Source: Sphingomonas sp. (lineage in GTDB: Bacteria; Pseudomonadota; Alphaproteobacteria; Sphingomonadales; Sphingomonadaceae). From it: a DNA stretch of 64,000 bases. The notes under the pieces were generated by a model. That model was not told the DNA's origin. It saw only the letters and a program-made list of their open reading frames with translations, and ran no database searches. A program made the position numbers and the translations under genes. Positions 43,848-52,083 of this stretch are shown here, piece after piece. The stretch spans positions 1 through 64,000 of the forward strand of contig NZ_JAGIAM010000003.1 of assembly GCF_017744835.1 (NCBI RefSeq), in the 5' to 3' direction. Each line of letters begins with the position of its first letter. The stretch's first letter is position 1.

Positions 43848-44092
43848 ACCCGTTGCCCGCTTCGCTGCTCTATTTGCTACCTAATAGCAAAATGGTTCCT
43901 GACGATGTTTGAACAATACCGTATATTTCCGTCACTCACCGCAGCTTGTGCCCATTTCACCGAGACTTGCGCGGTTCGGGGCGCGGAAAGCTTTCGCGCC
44001 CGGGCTTTGAGTCGGTCAGGGCACCAACTGCGCCCAGCTACGTTGAATCCCGTGAAACGGGCGCCCGCCCAAGCGATTGACGGAGAAGGAAA
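43848..44092. other. Divergent intergenic region between two YkuD genes
   Basis: About 245 bp of relatively low GC separates the two divergent L,D-transpeptidase genes. It contains TTGCTACCTAATAGCAAAATGG near the left and TTTGAACAATACCGTATATT at 43909-43929, which may hold a promoter. No ORF is supported. Confidence 0.5.
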
Positions 44093-44770
44093 ATGAGAAC
44101 CGGCCCGAGCGCGTTGATCGCGCTTGCGCTGCTTGCCGCGCTGCCCGCCACGCCCGCCGTGGCCCAAGCCGCGGAGGGAACCGTGCAGCCCGACACCCAC
44201 CCGCTCAAGCCCGGCCAGTTCGTCTGGCACGAGCAGCCCGCGCAGATCGCCGCGAGCACCGCCACGGAGCCGCTTTCGCTCGTCGTCAGCCTGGTCGCGC
44301 AGCGTGCCTATCTCTATCGCGGCGGGCGGCTGCTGGCCGAGACCACGGTTTCGACCGGGGCACCGGGCTACGACACGCCGACCGGCGAGTTCACCATCCT
44401 GCAGAAGCAGGCCTTCCACCGTTCGAACCTCTACAGCGATGCACCGATGCCGCACATGCAGCGGCTCACCTGGGACGGGATCGCGCTGCACGGCGGCTAT
44501 ATTCCCGGGCGTCCCGCCTCGCATGGCTGCGTGCGGCTGCCGGTCAAGTTCGCCCGCCAGCTCTTCGATCTCACGCCGGTCGGCAGCAAGGTGACCATCG
44601 TCTACGATCTGCTCGAGGCCGCCGAGCCCTATGCTCCGCCGCAGATCAATGCGCAGACCGAGGGGCTGGGCGGCCAGGCCTATGACCGGCTCACCATGAG
44701 CGGCAACCCGCCGGCGGACACGCCCGCCGCGAGCCCGGCATCCTGGGTCGCGGGCGAAGCCAAGCCCTAA
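44093..44770 (+). CDS. L,D-transpeptidase (YkuD, SHGCVR type)
   Basis: A 225-residue exported enzyme. A signal peptide (ALIALALLAALPATPAVA-Q) is followed directly by a compact YkuD domain. VVSLVAQRAYLYRGG is the first strand pair, STGAPGYDTPTGEFTI the substrate loop, IALHGGYIPG the His and PASHGCVRLP the catalytic Cys. A disordered Ala/Pro tail follows. ATG 44093 follows AAGGAAA. This is the simple type that cross-links peptidoglycan or anchors proteins. It is divergent from another YkuD gene. Confidence 0.92.
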   Translation: MRTGPSALIALALLAALPATPAVAQAAEGTVQPDTHPLKPGQFVWHEQPAQIAASTATEPLSLVVSLVAQRAYLYRGGRLLAETTVSTGAPGYDTPTGEFTILQKQAFHRSNLYSDAPMPHMQRLTWDGIALHGGYIPGRPASHGCVRLPVKFARQLFDLTPVGSKVTIVYDLLEAAEPYAPPQINAQTEGLGGQAYDRLTMSGNPPADTPAASPASWVAGEAKP

Positions 44771-44804
44771 GCCCGGCCCTACACCCACCCCTTGCCTCTC
44801 CATT

Positions 44805-45206
44805 TCACGGAGGGGTGAGGAGGTCCTGCCGCGCATCGAAGCTGCGCCGCGCCGTCTCGATCCGTTCGAGATTATCCTCCGCCCAGGTCCACACCCCGCA
44901 GAAGGCCGCTCCCAGGCTCAGCCCCAGCTCGGTAAGGCGATATTCGACGCGCGGGGGGATCACCGGATGGACGGTGCGCACCACCAGCCCGTCGCGCTCC
45001 ATCTGGCGCAGCGTCTGGGTGAGCATCTTCTGGCTGATCCCGGGCACCAGCTTGCCGACGCGCGTGAAGCGCAGCTCGCCATGATCCGCGAGCACTTCGA
45101 GGATCAGCATCGTCCATTTGTCGGCCACGCGGCCGATCACGTCGTTCACCAGCGCATCGACGCGTGGATCGGCGTCCGGCCATGGCTTGGGCGAGACCGC
45201 GGTCAT
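44805..45206 (-). CDS. HxlR-family transcriptional regulator
   Basis: A 133-residue winged-helix regulator. DVIGRVADKWTMLILEVLADHGELRFTRV and VPGISQKMLTQTLRQMERDGLVVRTVHPVIPPRVEYRLTELG form the complete HxlR DNA-binding domain. The ATG at 45206 follows GGAGAG. It is divergent from an SDR gene with 106 nt between them, the usual arrangement in which HxlR represses the neighbouring oxidoreductase and itself until an electrophile or other signal is sensed. No conserved N-terminal Cys is present. Confidence 0.9.
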   Translation of the reverse strand: MTAVSPKPWPDADPRVDALVNDVIGRVADKWTMLILEVLADHGELRFTRVGKLVPGISQKMLTQTLRQMERDGLVVRTVHPVIPPRVEYRLTELGLSLGAAFCGVWTWAEDNLERIETARRSFDARQDLLTPP

Positions 45207-45312
45207 CTCACACTCTCCAAATGGTAAGTATAAATCTTTCGGGTGCCTTCTTTCGATACGATACTGTAGCGATATATGGGCAGCCATCAACCGCAGAAAC
45301 GGGAGACGGCAG
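45207..45312. promoter_or_regulatory. hxlR-SDR divergent control region
   Basis: The 106-bp gap is AT-rich for this genome, with ATGGTAAGTATAAATCTTTC near the regulator side and CGATACGATACTGTAGCGAT toward the SDR. Both promoters and the HxlR site should lie here. The half-repeat GATACGATACTG is a candidate contact, but I cannot define boxes confidently. Confidence 0.5.
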
Positions 45313-46074
45313 ATGAAGACCAACGGCAACACCATCCTCATCACTGGCGGCGGATCGGGCATCGGCGAAGCGCTGGCGCACCACTTCCATGACCTGGGCA
45401 ACAAGGTGATCATCGCCGGACGCCGGCTCGATGCGCTGGAACGTGCGGCGGAGGGGCGGCCGGGCATCGCGGTGATGCAGCTCGACGTCGAGAGCGCCGA
45501 AGGCGTCGAGGACTTCGCCCGCCGCGTGCTCGCCGAGCATCCCGAGCTCAACGTGCTGGTCAACAACGCCGGCATCATGCGCTTCGAGGCGCTCGACACG
45601 CGCCGCGACCTCGCCGACGCCGAGGCGACGATCACCACCAACCTGCTCGGCCCGATCCGGCTGACCAATGCGCTGGTCGATCACCTCGCCGCACAGGCGG
45701 ACGCGGCGATCGTCAACGTCTCGTCGGGGCTCGCCTATGTCCCGCTGGTCGATACGCCGACCTACAATGCCACCAAGGCCGCGATCCACAGCTACACCGT
45801 GTCGCTGCGCGAGGCGCTGCGGGGCAAGGTGGAAGTGATCGAGCTCGTCCCGCCCGCGGTCCAGACCGGGCTCACGCCGGGGCAGGAGAGCCGGCCCGGC
45901 TATCTGCCGCTCGAGGACTTCATCGACGAAGTGATGGCGCTGTTCGGCCAGCAGCCGACGCCGGCGGAGATACTGGTCGAGCGCGTGAAGTTCCTGCGCA
46001 ATGCGGAAGCCGAAGGGCGGTTCGAGGCGACGCTGGCGCAGCTCAACCAGTCGGCCCGCGAGGCGCGGGGATAG
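45313..46074 (+). CDS. SDR oxidoreductase, DltE-like
   Basis: A 253-residue short-chain dehydrogenase with cofactor motif TGGGSGIGEAL, NNAGI, VNVSSGLAY and the catalytic YNATK. The C-terminal region (QTGLTPGQ, PEILVERVKFLRNAEAEGRF-like) resembles DltE-type SDRs often controlled by HxlR or TetR repressors. Probable substrates are quinones, ketones or aldehydes. ATG 45313 follows GGGAGACGGCAG. It is followed by a bidirectional terminator. Confidence 0.9.
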   Translation: MKTNGNTILITGGGSGIGEALAHHFHDLGNKVIIAGRRLDALERAAEGRPGIAVMQLDVESAEGVEDFARRVLAEHPELNVLVNNAGIMRFEALDTRRDLADAEATITTNLLGPIRLTNALVDHLAAQADAAIVNVSSGLAYVPLVDTPTYNATKAAIHSYTVSLREALRGKVEVIELVPPAVQTGLTPGQESRPGYLPLEDFIDEVMALFGQQPTPAEILVERVKFLRNAEAEGRFEATLAQLNQSAREARG

Positions 46075-46157
46075 GGCTGCAAGCTCACCTCCCTGCGGCG
46101 AGGGGCTGAGGGTGGGTGCGAGCCGAAGGCGAGCCCAACGAGATGCGGTGAAAAAAG

Positions 46158-46186
46158 AAAGGCCGGGCATCGAGCCCGGCCTTTTC
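46158..46186. terminator. Bidirectional intrinsic terminator
   Basis: AAAGGCCGGGC-ATCGA-GCCCGGCCTTTT has an 8-bp GC stem flanked by A-run on the left and T-run on the right, so it can terminate the SDR transcript (+) and the synthase transcript (-). It lies between the two convergent genes. Confidence 0.88.
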
Positions 46187-46232
46187 TAACCACCCCTTGA
46201 TCCCCTCCCTTGCAGGGAGGGGAAATAGAGGC

Positions 46233-47312
46233 TCAGCCGAACAGCTTCGCCCAGCCGCGCTTGGCGCGGTCCTTCCAATAGCCGCGGTGATAGGCGTCCG
46301 ACGCCAGCAGCGGCATCACCGAGCCGGCCTCGGCGAAGACCATCTGCTCGATGCCGGTGTTGACCTTGCCCCACGAGGCGGCTTCCTGCAGCGTCGAGGA
46401 CGAGCAGGCGCCGTCGCGGACGTCGGCGACCGTGATCTGGACCGCGTACTTGTGCACCGCGACGTCCTCGTGACCGAGGATCTCGGCGCAGACGACGGTG
46501 TCCTGGATGAAGTTCTTCGGCACGCCGCCGCCGATCATCAGCAGGCCGGTGGTGCCGGCCTCGATCTTGATCTGGGTGAGCTCGCGGAAGTCCGCGACCG
46601 CGTCGATCATGACGTAGGGCTTGCCGGCCTTGGCAGCGTCGACCTGATGCTTGACGAGGCCGAAGCCGGCCGAGCTGTCCACGAACGCCGGGCAGAAGAT
46701 CGGCACGTCATGCTCGTAGGCGAGCTTGACGAGGCTGTTCTCCTTCTTGCCATGCTCGACCAGATACTTGCCCATCTCGCGGATGAAGGCGCGCGACGAA
46801 TAGGCGCCCGGCTCGAGGCTCTCGGCGATCTCGAAGATCGTGTGATCGACGTGCTGGAGGTCTTCCTCGTCGATGTACGTGTCGTAGATGCGGTCGATGT
46901 AGAGCGAGCGCAGCGTGTCGTCGTCGGGGATCTCGAGCGCCTGATAATGCTTGTGGCCGAGGCCCTCGAAGAAATCCATGTCGACGATCGTCGCGCCGGT
47001 CGCGACGATGCCGTCGACCATGTTGTTGCGCACCAGCTCGGCATAGAGGTCCATGCAGCCGCCGGCCGAGGTCGAGCCCGCGATCACCAGGAAGATCGTG
47101 CAATCCTTGTCGGCCAGCATCTGGTTGTAGATGTTGGTCGCGCGGCCGAGGTCGCGGCTGGTGAAGCTCATGTCGGCCATCGCGTCGACGATCGGGCGCG
47201 CATCGAACTTGGTGATGTCGATGTGCTTCACTTCCTTCGACAGAAGCTCGGCCTTGCGGGTGTCGTTGATCGGCGGGTTTGCCGCCGCGGTCTTGGTGAG
47301 GGTGTCGGACAT
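46233..47312 (-). CDS. Deoxyhypusine-synthase-like protein (probable homospermidine synthase)
   Basis: A 359-residue NAD-dependent Rossmann-type enzyme of the deoxyhypusine synthase family. Bacteria lack eIF5A, so bacterial members transfer the aminobutyl group of a polyamine to another acceptor. The active-site Lys316 is in EAASWGKVN, aligned with SWGKI of the eukaryotic enzyme, and VQITVADVRDGACSSS precedes it. VIAGSTSAGGCMDLY carries a cofactor-contact loop. Sphingomonads contain sym-homospermidine as main polyamine. An ornithine decarboxylase gene lies upstream on the same strand. ATG 47312 follows GGGAG; the track start (47333) is less likely. Confidence 0.88.
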   Translation of the reverse strand: MSDTLTKTAAANPPINDTRKAELLSKEVKHIDITKFDARPIVDAMADMSFTSRDLGRATNIYNQMLADKDCTIFLVIAGSTSAGGCMDLYAELVRNNMVDGIVATGATIVDMDFFEGLGHKHYQALEIPDDDTLRSLYIDRIYDTYIDEEDLQHVDHTIFEIAESLEPGAYSSRAFIREMGKYLVEHGKKENSLVKLAYEHDVPIFCPAFVDSSAGFGLVKHQVDAAKAGKPYVMIDAVADFRELTQIKIEAGTTGLLMIGGGVPKNFIQDTVVCAEILGHEDVAVHKYAVQITVADVRDGACSSSTLQEAASWGKVNTGIEQMVFAEAGSVMPLLASDAYHRGYWKDRAKRGWAKLFG

Positions 47313-47373
47313 GGGAACTCCCATTCTTTCCAATGGCCGCCGTCATTCAAGGGGACGCGGAAACCCGTAAGTT

Positions 47374-47524
47374 CCCCTCCCGCTTGCGGGAGGGGTTAGG
47401 GGAGGGGCTGCAACAGCCTTCCCCGAAAGCCATGCCCTCCCAGTATCAGGTGAAATGGCCCCCGGCCATTTCAGATCGTCCGGGGGACGATCGACCTGAT
47501 ACTCCCTCCCGCAAGCGGGAGGGG
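47374..47524. repeat. Structured palindromic element with three-way junction
   Basis: Between the synthase and decarboxylase genes, two hairpins CCCTCCCGC-TT/AA-GCGGGAGGG (47375-47394 and 47504-47523) bracket a cloverleaf-like core. In the core, AGTATCAGG (47442) pairs with CCTGATACT (47503). It encloses TGAAATGGCC-CCC-GGCCATTTCA and GATCGTCC-GGG-GGACGATC. All stems are perfect. It could fold in RNA or extruded DNA. No ORF is present. Confidence 0.85.
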
Positions 47525-47549
47525 AGCGAAGGCGGCTAGCGTTCAGCCG

Positions 47550-48740
47550 TTACAGCTTGACGACGTTCGAAGGCAGCGCGCGTTCCGCGGCTTCGCCCAG
47601 GTAGAGCGACGTCATCGGCTCGTCGTCGACGATCGCGGTCTCGGTTGCGCCGAAACCGTTGAACGCCGTGCGCATCGCCGCGCCGTACGCGCCGAGCATG
47701 CCGATCTCGATATAGTCGCCGGCCTGCACGTCGGCGGGCAGCAGGAACGGGCCTGCCATATGATCGAGGTCGTCGCACGTCGGGCCGTAGAAGCTGAACT
47801 CCACGTCGCGGGCGTTCGAATCCGGCTCGCGGAGGAGACGGACGGGGAAGCGCCAGCCGATGTGCGCGGCGTCGAACAGCGCGCCGTACGCGCCGTCGTT
47901 GATGTAGAGCTCCGAACCGCGGCGCCGCTCGACGCGTACGATCAGCGAGCTATACTCGGCGCACAGCGCGCGGCCCGGCTCCGCCCAGAGCTCGGCCGAA
48001 TAGGAAATCGGCAGGCTCTCGAACGCGCGGTGGATCGTCGCGAAATAATGCTCGAGCGGCGGAGGCTCCATGCCCGGGTACGACGAGGGGAAGCCTCCGC
48101 CGACGTCGATCACGTCGACGGTGACGCCGGCCTCGACGATCGCCGAGCGCACGCGCTCCATCGCATTGGCATAGGCTTCGGGCGCCATCGCCTGCGAACC
48201 GACGTGGAAGCAGATGCCGAGCGCGTCCGCCGCCTGGCGGGCTGCGATCAGCAGTTCCTTCGATTCACCCGGGCCCACGCCGAACTTGGAGGCGAGGCTG
48301 AGCTTCGAATGGTCCGAAGAGACGCGCAGGCGGACGCACAGCGTCAGGTCTTCCGCGCCCTTGGTGGCGCGGACGATCTTCTCCAGCTCCTCGATCGAAT
48401 CGAGGCTGAACACGCGCACGCCATGCTCGAAATACGCCTCTTCGATCGCTTCCTCGGCCTTCACCGGGTGCATGAAGCACAGGGTGGCCTCGGGCAGCGT
48501 CTTGGCGACGAGCCGTACCTCGGCGATCGAGGCGACGTCGAAATGCGTGATCCCGCTATCCCACAGGATCTGCAGCAGATCCGGCGAGGGATTGGCCTTC
48601 ACGGCATACATCGAGCGGCCCGGAAACTTCTCCACGAAGAAGCGGGCGGCACGCGATGCGGCGTGCGGACGGGTGAGCGTGACCGGGGCTACCGGTCGAA
48701 GGGCGGCAGCTAGCCCCAGCGCGCTATGGTGCTTGTGCAA
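47550..48740 (-). CDS. Ornithine decarboxylase (PLP fold III)
   Basis: A 396-residue PLP enzyme of the alanine-racemase-like fold III group, turning ornithine into putrescine. The Schiff-base lysine is in SMYAVKANPSPDLLQ. FHVGSQ and DVIDVGGGFPSSYPG bind phosphate. AEPGRALCAEYSSLIVRV and the catalytic Cys in FYGPTCDDLD complete the active site. TTG 48740 lies 8 nt after TTTGGAGG and is preferred over TTG 48770. It precedes the deoxyhypusine-synthase-like gene on the same strand, giving a short route ornithine to putrescine to homospermidine. Lysine decarboxylation is possible in this subfamily. Confidence 0.88.
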   Translation of the reverse strand: MHKHHSALGLAAALRPVAPVTLTRPHAASRAARFFVEKFPGRSMYAVKANPSPDLLQILWDSGITHFDVASIAEVRLVAKTLPEATLCFMHPVKAEEAIEEAYFEHGVRVFSLDSIEELEKIVRATKGAEDLTLCVRLRVSSDHSKLSLASKFGVGPGESKELLIAARQAADALGICFHVGSQAMAPEAYANAMERVRSAIVEAGVTVDVIDVGGGFPSSYPGMEPPPLEHYFATIHRAFESLPISYSAELWAEPGRALCAEYSSLIVRVERRRGSELYINDGAYGALFDAAHIGWRFPVRLLREPDSNARDVEFSFYGPTCDDLDHMAGPFLLPADVQAGDYIEIGMLGAYGAAMRTAFNGFGATETAIVDDEPMTSLYLGEAAERALPSNVVKL

Positions 48741-48892
48741 TTCAAGGGACCTCCAAATGCCTTGCGGCAAACATTGACGAAAAGCTGCCTTGCGGTTGGA
48801 AGTCCCATGGGGCAGCGGAAGGCGGCATTTAGGGACGCGGTCCCCCCATGTAAAGTGATTCGAGGCCCGGAAATGTACGGCGGGGTTAAACT

Positions 48893-49861
48893 GTGACGAT
48901 TGTGCGACAGCCGACCCGCGCAGGGGTGCGCGACGCGGCGGCGAAGCTGGTGGCCATCCTGCCGCAAACCCCTCTGTTTACAGCGGAAATTCGCGGCGTT
49001 CCGGTCTGCTTCAAGGCGGAATCGCTGCAGCCGATCGGGGCTTTCAAGATCCGCGGCGCCTGGCACCGGCTGACAGCGCTCGACGCCGCCGCGCGCGAGA
49101 AGGGCGTCGTCGCCTTTTCGTCCGGCAACCATGCGCAGGGCATTGCCTGGGCGGCGAAGCGACTCGGCATCCCGGCGGTGATCGTGATGCCGGCCGATGC
49201 GCCCAAGGTGAAGATCGATGCGACGCTCGCGCTCGGTGCCGAAGTGGTGAAGTACGACCGCGCGACCGAGAGCCGCGAGAAGATCGCCGCGCATCTTGCG
49301 CACGCCCGTGGCGCGGTGCTGGTCCCGAGCTTCGACGATCCCTGGGTGATCGAGGGGCAGGGGAGCGCCGGCATCGAGGCCGTGAGCCAGATGGTAGAGA
49401 GGAAGCTGCCCGATCCATCGCAGGTGCTCGTGCCCTGCGGCGGCGGCGGGCTGGCGGCGGGGATCGCGCTGGCGCTTCCCGATGTCGAGATGATCGTGGT
49501 CGAGCCGGAGGGCTGGGACGACATGCGCCGCAGCCTCGATGCCGGATGGATCGAGCCGGTCGGCGACAGTCCGCCCGCCACGGCCTGCGACGCGCTGCAG
49601 ACCAAGCAAGTGTCGCCGCTCACCTTCGACGTGCTCAGCCGCCGCGGGGTGACCGGCGTGGCGGTGAGCGAGAAGGACGTGCGCGACGCGCAGCGCTGGG
49701 CGGCCGCCAAGCTGCGGCTGGTGGTCGAGCCCGGCGGCGCGGTCGCGCTCGCGGCGCTGCTCGCTGGCAAGGTCCAGCCGCGCCCCGGAACGCTCGTGAT
49801 CCTCTCGGGCGGCAATGCCGATCCGGACGCCTATGCCGCCGTGCTGGGATCGGAGGGCTGA
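48893..49861 (+). CDS. Threonine/serine dehydratase-like PLP enzyme
   Basis: A 322-residue fold-II PLP enzyme deaminating threonine or serine to the 2-oxo acid. The PLP lysine is in PIGAFKIRGAWHRL. SSGNHAQGIAWAAKRLG and the phosphate-binding VPCGGGGLAAGIA follow. It lacks the C-terminal ACT regulatory domain of biosynthetic IlvA, so it is a catabolic-type enzyme. GTG 48893 is the only reasonable start. The stop overlaps the start of a small membrane-protein gene (TGATG), indicating an operon. Confidence 0.88.
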   Translation: MTIVRQPTRAGVRDAAAKLVAILPQTPLFTAEIRGVPVCFKAESLQPIGAFKIRGAWHRLTALDAAAREKGVVAFSSGNHAQGIAWAAKRLGIPAVIVMPADAPKVKIDATLALGAEVVKYDRATESREKIAAHLAHARGAVLVPSFDDPWVIEGQGSAGIEAVSQMVERKLPDPSQVLVPCGGGGLAAGIALALPDVEMIVVEPEGWDDMRRSLDAGWIEPVGDSPPATACDALQTKQVSPLTFDVLSRRGVTGVAVSEKDVRDAQRWAAAKLRLVVEPGGAVALAALLAGKVQPRPGTLVILSGGNADPDAYAAVLGSEG

Positions 49862-50040
49862 TGCACGAGACACGCTTCGGCGGCCTGCTCGCGCAGGTGC
49901 TCAGCCTCGCCACACGCGGGCTGGGGCTGTTCCTGTTCGTGGTGGCCTTCGCCGCTTATCGCCGCGACCCGCGCGCGATCGCGATCCTGGCCGGCAGCGC
50001 GGCGCTGCTCGTCCTGCTGCTGATCCTGCTGGTGTCCTGA
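49861..50040 (+). CDS. Small two-helix membrane protein
   Basis: A 59-residue protein, MHETRFGGLLAQVLS..., with two hydrophobic helices (about 18-33 and 41-58) separated by YRRDPRAI. No family is recognised. Its ATG overlaps the dehydratase stop by one base and its stop directly abuts the ATG of another small membrane protein. It is inferred to be expressed by translational coupling. Confidence 0.7.
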   Translation: MHETRFGGLLAQVLSLATRGLGLFLFVVAFAAYRRDPRAIAILAGSAALLVLLLILLVS

Positions 50041-50208
50041 ATGCTCGACCCGTCGCTCAATCCGCTGATGCTCAGCATCGCGGTCCTCGCCATGTTCGCG
50101 CTCGTCTGGGGCGGCGTGCGCACCTTCCGCAGCGACCGGCTCAAGGGCGCGCTGATGCTGGTCTGCGCGCTGGTGATCCTGGGGAACCTGCTGATCTGGC
50201 AGATTTGA
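50041..50208 (+). CDS. Small two-helix membrane protein (too short for the track)
   Basis: A 55-residue ORF, MLDPSLNPLMLSIAVLAMFALVW..., starting at the base after the preceding stop codon and ending ...LLIWQI. It has two hydrophobic helices with the basic turn RTFRSDRLKG between them. Codon use and third-position GC match the neighbours, and zero spacing to the upstream gene supports translation. Function unknown. Confidence 0.65.
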   Translation: MLDPSLNPLMLSIAVLAMFALVWGGVRTFRSDRLKGALMLVCALVILGNLLIWQI

Positions 50209-50219
50209 CCGCAATAAAC

Positions 50220-50249
50220 CGTCGTTCCCGCCTTCACGGGGACGACGGT
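50220..50249. repeat. Palindromic repeat between convergent genes
   Basis: CCGTCGTTCCCG and CGGGGACGACGG enclose CCTTCA; this is the same family as the palindromes at 9624, 35612 and 60640. It fills the 49-nt gap between two convergent genes and may act as a transcript end. Confidence 0.75.
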
Positions 50250-50257
50250 TGGTGTCC

Positions 50258-50914
50258 TCAGCGGATCGGACAGTTCGGGTCGAGCCGCATGTCGAGATAG
50301 CGGTCCACCGATCCCATCATCTGGTCCATCTCATGCTCGAAGAAATGGTTCGCGCCCGGAATGGTGTCGTGGTGGATGGTGATGTGCTTCTGCGTGCGCA
50401 GCTTGTCGACCAGCTTCTGGGTCGCGGCCGGAGTCGCGACTTCGTCGGCCTCGCCCTGGATGATGATGCCCGAGGAGGGGCAGGGCGCCAGGAAGCTAAA
50501 GTCGTACATGTTCGCCGGCGGCGCGATCGAGATGAAGCCGCGGATCTCGGGCCGGCGCATCAGCAGCTGCATGCCGATCCAGGCGCCGAAGCTGAAGCCT
50601 GCGATCCAGGTGGTCTGCGCCTCGGGATGGAAGCTCTGCACCCAGTCGAGCGCGCTCGCCGCGTCCGAAAGCTCACCGATGCCGTTGTCGAACGTGCCCT
50701 GGCTCTTGCCGACGCCGCGGAAGTTGAAGCGCAGCGTCGCGAAGCCGCGGCGCTGGAAGGTCTTGTAGAGCTCCTGCACGATCCGGTTGTTCATCGTGCC
50801 GCCCGCATTGGGGTGCGGGTGGAGGATCATGGCGACGGGCGCGCGCGGCTTGGGTGCGGGAGCGAAACGGCCTTCGAGGCGCCCTTCGGGACCGGGGAAG
50901 ATGACTTCGGGCAA
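50258..50914 (-). CDS. Alpha/beta-hydrolase (COG2945 type)
   Basis: A 218-residue cytoplasmic hydrolase. LHPHPNAGGTMNNRIV is the signature N-terminal loop of this family. TLRFNFRGVGKSQGTFDNG follows. The nucleophile elbow is GFSFGAWIG. The Asp is in QGEADEVATP and the His in PGANHFFEHEMD. Its natural substrate is not known; members are generally described as X-Pro-dipeptidyl-peptidase-like or carboxylesterase-like. Its promoter faces that of the cysteine desulfurase genes across a 92-nt gap. Confidence 0.88.
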   Translation of the reverse strand: MPEVIFPGPEGRLEGRFAPAPKPRAPVAMILHPHPNAGGTMNNRIVQELYKTFQRRGFATLRFNFRGVGKSQGTFDNGIGELSDAASALDWVQSFHPEAQTTWIAGFSFGAWIGMQLLMRRPEIRGFISIAPPANMYDFSFLAPCPSSGIIIQGEADEVATPAATQKLVDKLRTQKHITIHHDTIPGANHFFEHEMDQMMGSVDRYLDMRLDPNCPIR

Positions 50915-51006
50915 GGTTCTCTACCTGTTGAATGGGCGCGCGCGGTGGAGCGCGGGGAGTTGCGCGCTATATAGGCACCGCCGCCCTTCACGCAATTGGA
51001 ACCAAC

Positions 51007-52083
51007 TTGGCCGACCGCATCTATCTCGATCACGCCGCAACCACGCCGATGACGGCCGCCGCGATCGCCGCGGTCGAGCAGGGCATGCGGGCCTGGGCGA
51101 ACCCTTCTTCGCCGCACGCCGAGGGACGCGCCGCCCGCGCCGCGCTGGAGGACGCGCGCACCCGCATCGCCGCCGCCTATGGCTGGGCGCACGAGCTGGT
51201 GCTGACCTCGGGCGCCAGCGAATCGCTCCACCTCGCGCTGGGCCGTTCGATGGCCGGGCAGCGGCTGATCACGGCAGTCGAGCATGATTCGGTGCTGCGC
51301 CATTCGGAGGGCGCGAGCGTGCTGCCCGTCGGCGCCGACGGCATGGTGAACCTTGACGCGCTCGCCCGCGCGCTGGAGGGCAAGGGGCGGACGCTGCTCT
51401 GCGTCCAATGGGCCAACAGCGAGACGGGCGTCCGTCAGCCGGTCGCCGCCATCGCCGAGATCGTCCACGCCGCGGGCGGCATCCTGCTCGTCGATGCCGC
51501 CCAGATGCCCGCGCGCGCCGACGACGCAGTGTTGCGCCACGCCGATCTCGTCGCGGTCTCGGCGCACAAGCGCGGCGGCCCGCCGGGGATCGGCGCGCTG
51601 CTCGTCCGCGACTTCGGCGTGCTGCTGCCGATGGGCGGACAGGAGAAGGGCTATCGCGCCGGCACCGAGAACCTGCCCGGCGCGCTCGGTTATGCCGCCG
51701 CGGTCGCCGAACCCGAGGACCTTGCCCGCATGGCCGCGCTGCGCACTCGGCTGGAGGATGCGATCCGCGCGGCGGGCGGCGAGATCGTCGGCGCCGCAAC
51801 CCCGCGCAGCCCGCTGATCGGCGCCTATCGCATGCCCGGCGTATCGTCCGCCGCGCAGCTCATCCGCTTCGACCTTGCCGGCATCTCGGTCTCGGCGGGC
51901 AGCGCCTGCTCCTCCGGCAGCATGCGCCCCAGCCACGTGCTCACCGCGATGGGCTGGAGCGAGCCCGAGCTGCGCGAGGTCGTCCGCGTGAGCTTCGGCC
52001 GCACCACCAGCGAGGATGAGATCGACCGCTTCGCCGAATTGTGGCGCACTATCGCCTCCGAAGCGCGTACGAGGGCTGCATGA
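51007..52083 (+). CDS. Cysteine desulfurase (first of an overlapping pair)
   Basis: A 358-residue fold-I PLP enzyme of the NifS/IscS family that takes sulfur from cysteine. IYLDHAATTPM opens the protein. The PLP lysine is in VSAHKRGGPPGIGALL and the persulfide Cys in VSAGSACSSGSMRPSHVL. The start is TTG 51007, since upstream codons lie in the promoter region. Its stop overlaps the ATG of a second desulfurase (ATGA). The catalytic loop is complete, so it should be active. The role in Fe-S assembly or tRNA thiolation cannot be separated from its twin's. Confidence 0.9.
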   Translation: MADRIYLDHAATTPMTAAAIAAVEQGMRAWANPSSPHAEGRAARAALEDARTRIAAAYGWAHELVLTSGASESLHLALGRSMAGQRLITAVEHDSVLRHSEGASVLPVGADGMVNLDALARALEGKGRTLLCVQWANSETGVRQPVAAIAEIVHAAGGILLVDAAQMPARADDAVLRHADLVAVSAHKRGGPPGIGALLVRDFGVLLPMGGQEKGYRAGTENLPGALGYAAAVAEPEDLARMAALRTRLEDAIRAAGGEIVGAATPRSPLIGAYRMPGVSSAAQLIRFDLAGISVSAGSACSSGSMRPSHVLTAMGWSEPELREVVRVSFGRTTSEDEIDRFAELWRTIASEARTRAA

